A stretch of DNA of 64,000 nucleotides from Pseudomonas sp. UBA6562. GTDB lineage: Bacteria > Pseudomonadota > Gammaproteobacteria > Pseudomonadales > Pseudomonadaceae. Below the pieces are notes generated by a model that worked only from the letters and a program-made list of their open reading frames with translations, did no database searches and was not told the origin of the DNA. This document shows, piece by piece, positions 25,580 through 31,888 of the stretch; positions within the stretch are counted from its first letter, which is position 1, and every line of letters starts with the position of its first letter. Location of the stretch: NCBI RefSeq assembly GCF_002434265.1, contig NZ_DJJS01000008.1, forward strand, positions 124,001 to 188,000. Reading direction: 5' to 3'. The translations under genes were made by a program, and so were the position numbers.

Positions 25580-27507
25580 CTTCATCCACCCTGAATACCT
25601 TGCTCATCGCCAACCGCGGCGAGATCGCCTGCCGCATTCTGCGCACCGCCAAGGCCATGGGCCTGACCACGGTGGCCGTGCACAGCGGCGTCGATCGCCA
25701 GGCACGGCACGTGCGCGAAGCCGACCTCAGCGTCGACCTGGGCGGGGCCAAGGCGGCCGACAGCTATCTGGACATCGACAAGCTGCTGGCTGCGGCGCGT
25801 GCCAGTGGCGCGCAGGCGGTGCATCCGGGCTACGGCTTTCTCTCCGAGAACGCGGCATTCGCCCAGGCCGTCGAAGACGCCGGGCTGATCTTTCTCGGCC
25901 CACCGGCACGCGCCATCGAAGCCATGGGCAGCAAATCGGCGGCCAAGGCCTTGATGGAACAGGCTGGGGTGCCGTTGGTGCCGGGTTACCACGGCCAGGC
26001 GCAGGACCCGGACACCTTCCGCGAGGCCGCCGCACGCATCGGCTACCCGGTGCTGCTCAAAGCCAGCGCCGGGGGTGGCGGCAAGGGCATGAAGGTGGTC
26101 GAGCAAGAAGCGCAATTGGCCGAAGCACTGGCTTCGGCACAGCGCGAAGCGCAGGCGTCGTTCGGCGACGCGCGCATGCTGGTGGAGAAATACGTGCTGC
26201 AACCGCGGCATGTGGAGATCCAGGTGTTCGCCGACCGTCACGGCCATTGTCTGTACCTCAACGAACGTGACTGTTCGATCCAGCGCCGCCACCAGAAGGT
26301 GGTCGAAGAAGCGCCGGCGCCCGGCCTCTCCCCGGACTTGCGTCAGGCCATGGGCGAGGCGGCGGTGCGCGCCGCGCAGGCCATCGGCTATGTGGGCGCC
26401 GGTACGGTGGAGTTTCTGCTGGATGCCCGTGGCGATTTCTTCTTCATGGAGATGAACACGCGCCTGCAAGTCGAGCATCCGGTCACCGAGGCCATCACCG
26501 GGCTGGACCTGGTGGCCTGGCAGATTCGTGTGGCGCGGGGCGAAGCGCTGCCCCTGACCCAGGCTGAGGTGCCATTGCGCGGGCATGCGATCGAAGTGCG
26601 TTTGTATGCCGAAGACCCGGCGCAGGAGTTCCTGCCGGCGACAGGCACTTTGGCGTTATACCGGGAGCCTACGCTGGGAGCCGGCCAGCGTATCGACAGC
26701 GGGGTGGGCGAAGGCGACACGGTCTCGCCCTACTACGACCCCATGCTGGGCAAGCTGATCGCCTGGGGCGAGGACCGCGAACAGGCGCGCCAACGCCTGC
26801 TGGAGCTGGTGACGGGCATGGCCATCGGCGGTGTGAAGACCAACCTGGCGTTCCTGCAGCGCATCCTCGCCCACCCCGCGTTCGCAGCGGCCGAGCTGGA
26901 CACCGGCTTCATCGCCCGCCATCAGGCCGTGTTGCTGCCTCCTGCCGACGTCTTGCCCGACGCGTTCTGGCAGCGTGCGGCGCAGGTCTGGTTGCAGGAG
27001 ATGGGCAGTCGCCGTCGCGACGACGATGCCCAGTCGCCCTGGTCGCGCACCGACGGTTTGCGCCTGGGGCTGGCAGCGCGGCGCGTGGTGGCCTTGCAGT
27101 GCGACGGCGTGGATCGCGTCGTGACGCTGGAGGGTACGGCCTGCTGGGAGACTCGGGCGGACTCGACAGCGCCGGCAGCGTCGCCCGCTACGCCGGCCAT
27201 ACGCCGTGGCGACACGCTGTATCTGCGCTGGCAGCAGCAATGGTACGGCCTGCGCGCTTACGATCCGGCCAGTGCCGCGCAAGGCAGTGCGGCACTGGCC
27301 GGCGGGCTCAGCGCGCCGATGAACGGCAGCATCGTAAGGGTCTTGGTCACACCCGGCCAGGCCGTGGAGGCAGGCGCTGCGCTGGTGATCCTGGAGGCGA
27401 TGAAGATGGAGCACAGCATTCGCGCGCCCGAAGCGGGAGTGGTGAGCGCGCTGCTGTGCGCCGAAGGCGAGATGGTCAGCGAAGGTACGTTGTTGGTCGC
27501 TTTGTAG
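25576..27507 (+). CDS. liuD: Methylcrotonyl-CoA carboxylase, biotin-carrying (alpha) subunit
   Basis: A 643-aa protein. The biotin carboxylase part comes first (LLIANRGEIACRILRTAKAM, VHPGYGFLSENAAFA, KASAGGGGKGMKVV, EMNTRLQVEHPVTE), and the C-terminal biotinyl domain has the attachment Lys in LEAMKMEHS. The ATG at 25576 overlaps the liuC stop codon; upstream frame extension lies inside liuC. It completes the carboxylase with LiuB. The usual next enzyme, HMG-CoA lyase (liuE/mvaB), is not adjacent. Confidence 0.96.
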   Translation: MTSSTLNTLLIANRGEIACRILRTAKAMGLTTVAVHSGVDRQARHVREADLSVDLGGAKAADSYLDIDKLLAAARASGAQAVHPGYGFLSENAAFAQAVEDAGLIFLGPPARAIEAMGSKSAAKALMEQAGVPLVPGYHGQAQDPDTFREAAARIGYPVLLKASAGGGGKGMKVVEQEAQLAEALASAQREAQASFGDARMLVEKYVLQPRHVEIQVFADRHGHCLYLNERDCSIQRRHQKVVEEAPAPGLSPDLRQAMGEAAVRAAQAIGYVGAGTVEFLLDARGDFFFMEMNTRLQVEHPVTEAITGLDLVAWQIRVARGEALPLTQAEVPLRGHAIEVRLYAEDPAQEFLPATGTLALYREPTLGAGQRIDSGVGEGDTVSPYYDPMLGKLIAWGEDREQARQRLLELVTGMAIGGVKTNLAFLQRILAHPAFAAAELDTGFIARHQAVLLPPADVLPDAFWQRAAQVWLQEMGSRRRDDDAQSPWSRTDGLRLGLAARRVVALQCDGVDRVVTLEGTACWETRADSTAPAASPATPAIRRGDTLYLRWQQQWYGLRAYDPASAAQGSAALAGGLSAPMNGSIVRVLVTPGQAVEAGAALVILEAMKMEHSIRAPEAGVVSALLCAEGEMVSEGTLLVAL

Positions 27508-27524
27508 AAATGGGCGTCCGAGGC

Positions 27525-27551
27525 GCGAGCGGGCTTGCCTAGGCCGCTCGC
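27525..27551. repeat. Hairpin / degenerate REP-like sequence after liuD
   Basis: GCGAGCGG and CCGCTCGC are separated by 11 bp, and GAGCGGGCTTGCC matches part of the common Pseudomonas REP core. No T-run follows. It lies between liuD and the convergent repressor gene and may act as a weak transcription end. Confidence 0.45.
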
Positions 27552-27592
27552 CCTACCGCGCGTCGCGCACGCCATGACGGCTTTTCGTCGCC

Positions 27593-28261
27593 TCAATGCA
27601 CCCCATGCGAGCGCACCACTACCCCGATCACCTCAAACCCCACACCGCACAACAGTTTCGGATACGTGGGGTTGAGCGGCTTGAGGAAACGCTGGCCGCC
27701 ATCTTCCACCAACTGCCGGAACATGGCCGTGGTCCCCTGTTGGCGAGCGATCACCAACTTTCCGGGAGCGGCGGGCACACCAGGGTCGACCAGCACCAAC
27801 ATGTGCTCCGGCACGCTGGGACCGGTGGCCGAGCTCATCAGATCGCCCTCGACGCGCAGCCAGAACGCCTTGCCTTGGGCGCAGTAGTCGGTCTGCTCGG
27901 TGACGATGCTGGAGGTTGGCAGCGGACCGTCGAGTTCGGTCCACGCCAAGACCGGGTAGCGGAAACACAAGATGTATTGAGATATGTCTGTTTCGGCGTC
28001 CGTGTCGGAAGCGTCCTGCGCCCCGTAACGGCCAGCGCGTTCGGCGATGGCGTTCACCGGCGCGATGCTCAGGGATACGTGCAAATGCGGCATGCCCAAG
28101 GCCACCAGGACCTTGTTCATCATGTCGATTTTCGGTGTGCGCGTACCACGCAGCCAGTGGCCGACACCGCCTTGGGTGACGCCGACGCGCTCGGCCAGCT
28201 GCTCTTGGGAGAGGCCGAGCTCGCGCAGTTTTAGCTTTACCAATGCGATCCATTTATCCAT
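27593..28261 (-). CDS. XRE/LexA-like repressor with apparently inactive S24 peptidase domain
   Basis: A 222-aa protein. Residues 2-60 are a CI-like helix-turn-helix (LGLSQEQLAERVGVTQGGVG, HWLRGTRTPK). Residues 95-220 align by eye with the S24 autoprotease domain of LexA/CI repressors (FWLRVEGDLM, SVPEHMLVLVDP, LKPLNPTYPKL). In active members the first motif reads GDSM and the second about TFKRL; here Ser is Leu141 (GDLM) and Lys is Arg182 (MFRQL). Self-cleavage is therefore unlikely. An Ala-Gly pair at 76-77 is at about the usual cleavage position. The start at 28261 gives the normal helix-turn-helix N-terminus. It is divergent from a DUF6124 gene and probably represses itself. Confidence 0.85.
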   Translation of the reverse strand: MDKWIALVKLKLRELGLSQEQLAERVGVTQGGVGHWLRGTRTPKIDMMNKVLVALGMPHLHVSLSIAPVNAIAERAGRYGAQDASDTDAETDISQYILCFRYPVLAWTELDGPLPTSSIVTEQTDYCAQGKAFWLRVEGDLMSSATGPSVPEHMLVLVDPGVPAAPGKLVIARQQGTTAMFRQLVEDGGQRFLKPLNPTYPKLLCGVGFEVIGVVVRSHGVH

Positions 28262-28299
28262 CGCCCGCACGATACGTCCTGTCCCGTTGCGCTCAATAC

Positions 28300-28351
28300 A
28301 CAAATGGTATTATTTGTAACAGCCTGAGCTAATACTGCTTGTACTATAGTA
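28300..28351. promoter_or_regulatory. Two palindromes between repressor and DUF6124 gene, candidate operators
   Basis: ACAAAT-GGTATT-ATTTGT (28300-28317) is an interrupted palindrome of the size used by CI-like repressors. TACTATAGTA (28342-28351) is a second perfect palindrome that includes a possible -10 box. Both lie in the 131-bp divergent region. Confidence 0.45.
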
Positions 28352-28392
28352 GGGAAACATTCCCTCCCCGCTCATCACTATTTGGTAACAGG

Positions 28393-28698
28393 ATGAAACC
28401 CACGACATATTCAGATAAAGAACTGGACAGCGAAGCCGCCCGCCGCGCGCTGGACTACTACCTCAATCCTACCGCAGCCAGCACCTCGGTCGACCGCACG
28501 CCCTGGACCGTCCGCGACGACGTCAGCCCCGACATGGTCGACGCCCACGTCATGAACCTGTTGCGCAGCGCTGCCGCCACCGCATGCGAAAGCGCCAGCC
28601 ACCAACAGGGCAATGTGCGTGAAGTGATGTACGCCTTGATGCACATGATCAACATGGCCAGGTCGCTGCTGGAGCAGCGGCATTCGCAAGAAGGATGA
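28393..28698 (+). CDS. DUF6124 family small protein, unknown function
   Basis: A 101-aa soluble protein. It has the feature seen in this Pseudomonas family, LDSEAARRALDYYLNP near the N-terminus, and a C-terminal helical part (DMVDAHVMNLLRSAAATACE, REVMYALMHMINMARSLLEQ) likely to form a helix bundle. The start at 28393 is chosen because family members begin a few residues before this motif; the ribosome site is poor (ACAGG too close), so an alternative upstream start is possible. It is divergent from the S24-like repressor. Confidence 0.7.
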   Translation: MKPTTYSDKELDSEAARRALDYYLNPTAASTSVDRTPWTVRDDVSPDMVDAHVMNLLRSAAATACESASHQQGNVREVMYALMHMINMARSLLEQRHSQEG

Positions 28699-28786
28699 GG
28701 GTATGAAAGGGCCGAAAGCCGAGGCCTGCTTGGAAACCGCGATCAGGAAGTGCTCAGGCTTTTTTCGCCACATCGCTAAAAATCAT

Positions 28787-28818
28787 TTGACTGCCAAATG
28801 ATAACGATTATTATTGCA
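28787..28818 (+). promoter_or_regulatory. Fur-box promoter of prrF
   Basis: TTGACT (28787-28792), a 16-bp spacer and TATTAT (28809-28814) form a sigma-70 promoter. GATAACGATTATTATTGC (28800-28817) resembles the Fur consensus of GATAAT-type repeats and overlaps the -10 box, which would give iron repression. The 28699-28786 stretch before it has no gene that I can see. Confidence 0.8.
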
Positions 28819-28820
28819 CT

Positions 28821-28935
28821 CAGCGGGTCGAGAGGCTCGCTGGATATTCTGAAAGCCCTTAGGTCGGGCGTTCAGTTTATCTCCTCATCAGGCTAATCAC
28901 GGTTTTTGACCCAGCTTTTGCTGGGTCTTTTTTTT
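28821..28935 (+). ncRNA. prrF: PrrF-type iron-responsive small RNA
   Basis: The transcript is expected to begin about 7 bp after the -10 box and to end at the strong terminator at 28908-28935, giving about 115 nt, the known PrrF size. It contains CTCCTCATCAGGCTAATCAC (28881-28900), the conserved pairing core of Pseudomonas PrrF RNAs. A 5' hairpin is formed by CAGCGGG and CTCGCTG (28821-28842) with one mismatch. PrrF is made under iron starvation and, with Hfq, represses mRNAs of iron-containing proteins such as sodB and aconitase. P. aeruginosa has two tandem copies; only one full copy is seen here. Confidence 0.88.
28908..28935 (+). terminator. Rho-independent terminator of prrF
   Basis: GACCCAGC-TTTT-GCTGGGTC is an 8-bp perfect stem followed by eight T residues. 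It also insulates the next gene at 29128. Confidence 0.95.
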
Positions 28936-28940
28936 GGTGC

Positions 28941-28958
28941 TCTTCAGGCTAATGAAGA
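28941..28958 (+). other. Hairpin carrying a partial copy of the PrrF core
   Basis: TCTTCA-GGCTAA-TGAAGA forms a 6-bp stem five bases after the prrF terminator. It contains TCAGGCTAAT (28944-28953), identical to 28888-28897 in the PrrF core. The remaining sequence to 29127 has no gene that I can see. Confidence 0.5.
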
Positions 28959-29127
28959 AGGGTTGCCGCTTGAGTGGCCGAATAATAGCAAAGCTGCGCA
29001 TGGCGAGAACACAATCGCGCGAAGCTTTCACCAATCAGCACTTGAGAATCAATCTCGTTACCACTAAGCTCATGCAGCGTCACGGACGACGCCCCCTACT
29101 TTCCCGCCGCTACGCAAGGAGCTGTCC

Positions 29128-29643
29128 ATGAGCCGTGTATCGCTGCCCCCGATGCAACCTGCGTGCGCCGTCGACAAGCCGCTGCGAAACGCTATGCCGC
29201 AACGCTTCGCACGCCTGCCGCGTCGCGCCCAGCAGGTGTTTCTGCTCAGCCGCTTGGACGGTCTCGACTTCGCCCAGATCGGGGAGCGCCTCGACCTGCG
29301 CATCGAATGCGTCGAGCGACTGATGGCGCAGGCGTTGCATGCGACCCTGCCGCCGCCAAACGCTATCGCCGCTCAGGCCTGTCATTGGTACGTCAGGCTG
29401 CAAAACCCGGCCACCACCGCCTGCGAACGCATCGACTTTCGTCGCTGGCTCGACGCCTCGCCTGCGCACCTGCACGCGTTCCACGCCACCGAGCTGCATT
29501 GGCGCAGCCTATTGGCTCCCGCCCAGGCGCTGGGCGAGCGCAGCAGCTACCGCCAGGGGCGCGCCGCGCTGTCGCTGGGCGGCTGCGCCCTGGCGGTGGG
29601 TCTGGGCGTGGCGGCGGTCCTGGCTTTCGGCCTGGGAGCCTGA
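29128..29643 (+). CDS. Sigma-70 region 4 / FecR N-terminal hybrid protein with one membrane helix
   Basis: A 171-aa protein with AAGGAG before the ATG. Residues 30-74 look like region 4 of a FecI-type ECF sigma factor (PRRAQQVFLLSRLDGLDFAQ, IGERLDLRIECVERLMAQAL). Residues 80-128 look like the N-terminal cytoplasmic domain (DUF4880) of a FecR anti-sigma factor (ACHWYVRLQNPATTACERID, FRRWLDASPAHLHAF). Residues 146-170 form a single hydrophobic helix. Sigma region 2 and the periplasmic FecR sensor domain are absent, as if the junction of a fecI-fecR pair had been fused. It lies 192 bp after the prrF terminator. It may bind promoter DNA or another sigma factor from the membrane; no partner receptor is adjacent. 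Confidence 0.75.
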   Translation: MSRVSLPPMQPACAVDKPLRNAMPQRFARLPRRAQQVFLLSRLDGLDFAQIGERLDLRIECVERLMAQALHATLPPPNAIAAQACHWYVRLQNPATTACERIDFRRWLDASPAHLHAFHATELHWRSLLAPAQALGERSSYRQGRAALSLGGCALAVGLGVAAVLAFGLGA

Positions 29644-29684
29644 GGGGTAAAGTGACGGCACAATAACGCCAGAGGAGCTTGGCA

Positions 29685-30833
29685 ATGGCCGTGACGCTAT
29701 CCCCGCTGCACATCGACTGCGACTTCGATTCGGGCAACATCGAGGTCGTGGATGCCTCCCAGCCTCGACACGTACGCTTGGCCCTGCGGCCCGACAGCCA
29801 TAGCGGCCACTTCCAGTGGTTCCACTTCCGTGCCCAAGGCCTGACCCCAGGCCAGCGCCATCGCTTCAGCCTGGAAAACGCCAGCCGATCCTCCTACCCC
29901 AACGCCTGGACGGGCTACCATGCGGTCGCCTCCTACGACCAGCAGACTTGGTTCCGCGTGCCCAGCCAGTTCGACGGCACCGCCCTGCACATCGACCTCG
30001 ATGCCGAGCAGGCGCACGTGTGGCTGGCCTATTTCGAGCCCTACCCGCGCGCAAGGCACAACCAACTGATCGAACGCGCGCAAGGCATCGCCGGTGTGGC
30101 GCTGCTGGCCAGCGGGCGCAGTGTGCAGGGCCGCGACATTCCCTTGTTGCGCGCCGGCGACGGCGCCCCCGGCAAACGCAAGTTGTGGCTGATCGCCCAG
30201 CAGCACCCCGGCGAGCACATGGCCGAATGGTTCATGGAAGGCGTCATCGACCGCCTCGAGCAGAACGATGCCAAGGTCCAGGCGTTGCTGGCCGCGGCCG
30301 ACCTCTACCTGATCTGCAACATGAACCCCGACGGCGCCTACCACGGCCACCTGCGCACCAACTTCAAGGGCCAGGACCTCAACCGCGCCTGGCAGAGCGC
30401 CAGCCTCGAGCTCAGCCCCGAGGTGTTCTTCGCCCAGACGCAGATGCAGCGCCATGGCGTGGACGCGTTCATCGATGTGCACGGCGACGAAGAGATCCCT
30501 CACGTGTTCACCGCCGCCTGCGAGGGCAATCCCAACTACGGCCCACGCCTGGCCGATTTGGAACAGCGCTTTCGCGATACGCTGTGCGGGCTCACCGAGG
30601 ACTTCCAACAGGTGTACGGCTACACCCGCGACGCGCCCGGCCAGGCCAACATGGCCTTGGCGTGCAACGCCGTCGGCCAGACCTACGATTGCCTGTCGCT
30701 GACCTTGGAGATGCCGTTCAAGGACCACGACGACGCGCCCAATCCGCGCACCGGTTGGTCGGGCGCGCGCTCCAAGGCGCTGGCGGGCGCCGTGCTGGAC
30801 ACCTTGCTCGAACTGACCGCCGAGCTGCGCTGA
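29685..30833 (+). CDS. M14 family zinc carboxypeptidase, cytosolic (AGBL/CCP-like)
   Basis: A 382-aa protein with no signal peptide. Residues 1-120 are an N-terminal beta domain (IDCDFDSGNIEVVDAS, GHFQWFHFRAQGLTPGQ, SYPNAWTGYHAVASYD) typical of the cytosolic carboxypeptidase subgroup. The metallopeptidase domain shows QQHPGEHMAEWF (zinc His and Glu), NMNPDGAYHGHLRTNFKGQD with LNR, and DVHGDEE (third zinc ligand). The catalytic Glu is probably in LTLEMPFKD. It would remove C-terminal residues from peptides or proteins; the substrate in bacteria is unknown. ATG at 29685 follows AGGAG; a TTG two codons earlier is less likely. Confidence 0.9.
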   Translation: MAVTLSPLHIDCDFDSGNIEVVDASQPRHVRLALRPDSHSGHFQWFHFRAQGLTPGQRHRFSLENASRSSYPNAWTGYHAVASYDQQTWFRVPSQFDGTALHIDLDAEQAHVWLAYFEPYPRARHNQLIERAQGIAGVALLASGRSVQGRDIPLLRAGDGAPGKRKLWLIAQQHPGEHMAEWFMEGVIDRLEQNDAKVQALLAAADLYLICNMNPDGAYHGHLRTNFKGQDLNRAWQSASLELSPEVFFAQTQMQRHGVDAFIDVHGDEEIPHVFTAACEGNPNYGPRLADLEQRFRDTLCGLTEDFQQVYGYTRDAPGQANMALACNAVGQTYDCLSLTLEMPFKDHDDAPNPRTGWSGARSKALAGAVLDTLLELTAELR

Positions 30834-30837
30834 GTCT

Positions 30838-30878
30838 CACGGGTATCTGCCCTGGGCAGTCCAGGGTAGCTACCCGTG
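30838..30878. terminator. Large hairpin between convergent genes
   Basis: Outer arms CACGGGTA/TACCCGTG enclose an inner stem CCCTGG/CCAGGG, and GGGTAGCTACCC is itself a perfect palindrome. It sits between the carboxypeptidase stop and the stop of the csu tip gene, so it probably ends transcription from both sides, although no T-run is present. Confidence 0.55.
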
Positions 30879-30922
30879 CAGGATACTGTTTGCGGTCGAT
30901 TGCGCAGCCACTCACGTGCGCT

Positions 30923-31888
30923 TCAGAACTGTACGTCCAGCACCACGCTGTCGCGGTAGCGCCCCTCCGGCGGCGTGGCCTGGTCGGTGTAGACCTTGGC
31001 GTTGTAATTGAACACCTGACTGCCTATCCCGGTACCCACCCCACCGTTGACCTCGGCCTCACCGCTCGCACGCCGCGCCGCGCCCTGGTTGCCCCAGCGT
31101 AACGTGCTGGCACCCTTGTACAGGTCATAGGCGATGAAGCCGCCAGCGCCATTGGCCATGCGCCGCCGCCCCCCGGCCGCGGCCAGCCCGTCGTCCAGCC
31201 CGACGCTGTAGTTGCTGCCCTTGGTGCAGGCCACACCGATGCTCTGGCGAACCGTGGCGAATTCGCCGACCACCGGGGCGCTGCCGAAGCTCACTGCGGG
31301 CGCGACGATCTGGCAGTCGTTGGTCACCCGCAGGCTGACCGTCAATTGCTGGCTACGCGCGCCGGTGTCGCGACCGGTGCATAGATTGCCAATGCCGATA
31401 GCCGAGCAGTAGTTCCAGTTCCAGGCCAGGGTCAGGGTTTCCTGGTACAGGCCGGCGGCCACGTTGCTGCCGACCACAGTACGCAGGTACAACGGCACCG
31501 ATTTGGGCGTACTGCCGTTGAGCAGGCCCAGGGCTTCGAGCAGGCCGGTACGCGCGTACTCGAAGGTGACGCCGCGGGTAATCGGAAAACTGCGCGCGCT
31601 GTCGGCGAACAGGGTGTAGCCGATGACATCGCCGCTCGGCCCTACCAAGCCACCGCTGCTGGGGGTGACGGTGAGCTGGAAGCGGTCGGTGCTGGCCAGC
31701 ACCGAAAGTACGGCGCCCGTACAGCGCAGGCCGGCATTGAGGGTCGAAGCGCTCTGCGCCGTGCTGCGTACCCCGGTCGACGGCACATCGCCAAAGTTCG
31801 CCGGGGCGGTGGCGATGGACTCGCACGCGGCCCAGGCGCTCGTCAACGGCAAGCAGCCGCTGAGCAGCAGCCAGGCGAGCCGTCTCAC
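30923..31888 (-). CDS. Csu-type pilus tip protein with two spore-coat-U domains
   Basis: A 321-aa secreted protein. The signal peptide VRRLAWLLLSGCLPLTSAWA is followed by an N-terminal domain of about 150 residues (CESIATAPANFGDVPSTGVR, YARTGLLEALGLLNG) and a C-terminal spore-coat-U (SCPU) domain (DCQIVAPAVSFGSAPVVGEF, GEAEVNGGVGTG, FNYNAKVYTD, GRYRDSVVLDVQF). This is the arrangement of CsuE/CupE6 tip adhesins. The start is taken as the GTG at 31888 overlapping the usher stop; it gives an ideal signal peptide. It is the last gene of the pilus operon. Confidence 0.85.
   Translation of the reverse strand: MRRLAWLLLSGCLPLTSAWAACESIATAPANFGDVPSTGVRSTAQSASTLNAGLRCTGAVLSVLASTDRFQLTVTPSSGGLVGPSGDVIGYTLFADSARSFPITRGVTFEYARTGLLEALGLLNGSTPKSVPLYLRTVVGSNVAAGLYQETLTLAWNWNYCSAIGIGNLCTGRDTGARSQQLTVSLRVTNDCQIVAPAVSFGSAPVVGEFATVRQSIGVACTKGSNYSVGLDDGLAAAGGRRRMANGAGGFIAYDLYKGASTLRWGNQGAARRASGEAEVNGGVGTGIGSQVFNYNAKVYTDQATPPEGRYRDSVVLDVQF

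Noticed and set aside
27593..28698. Prophage remnant suggested by a CI-like repressor
   Set aside because: No integrase, phage structural gene or attachment repeat lies nearby; the neighbours are liuD and prrF.
29679..29684. TTG start two codons before the carboxypeptidase ATG
   Set aside because: The ATG at 29685 is 8 bp from AGGAG and is the more usual start.
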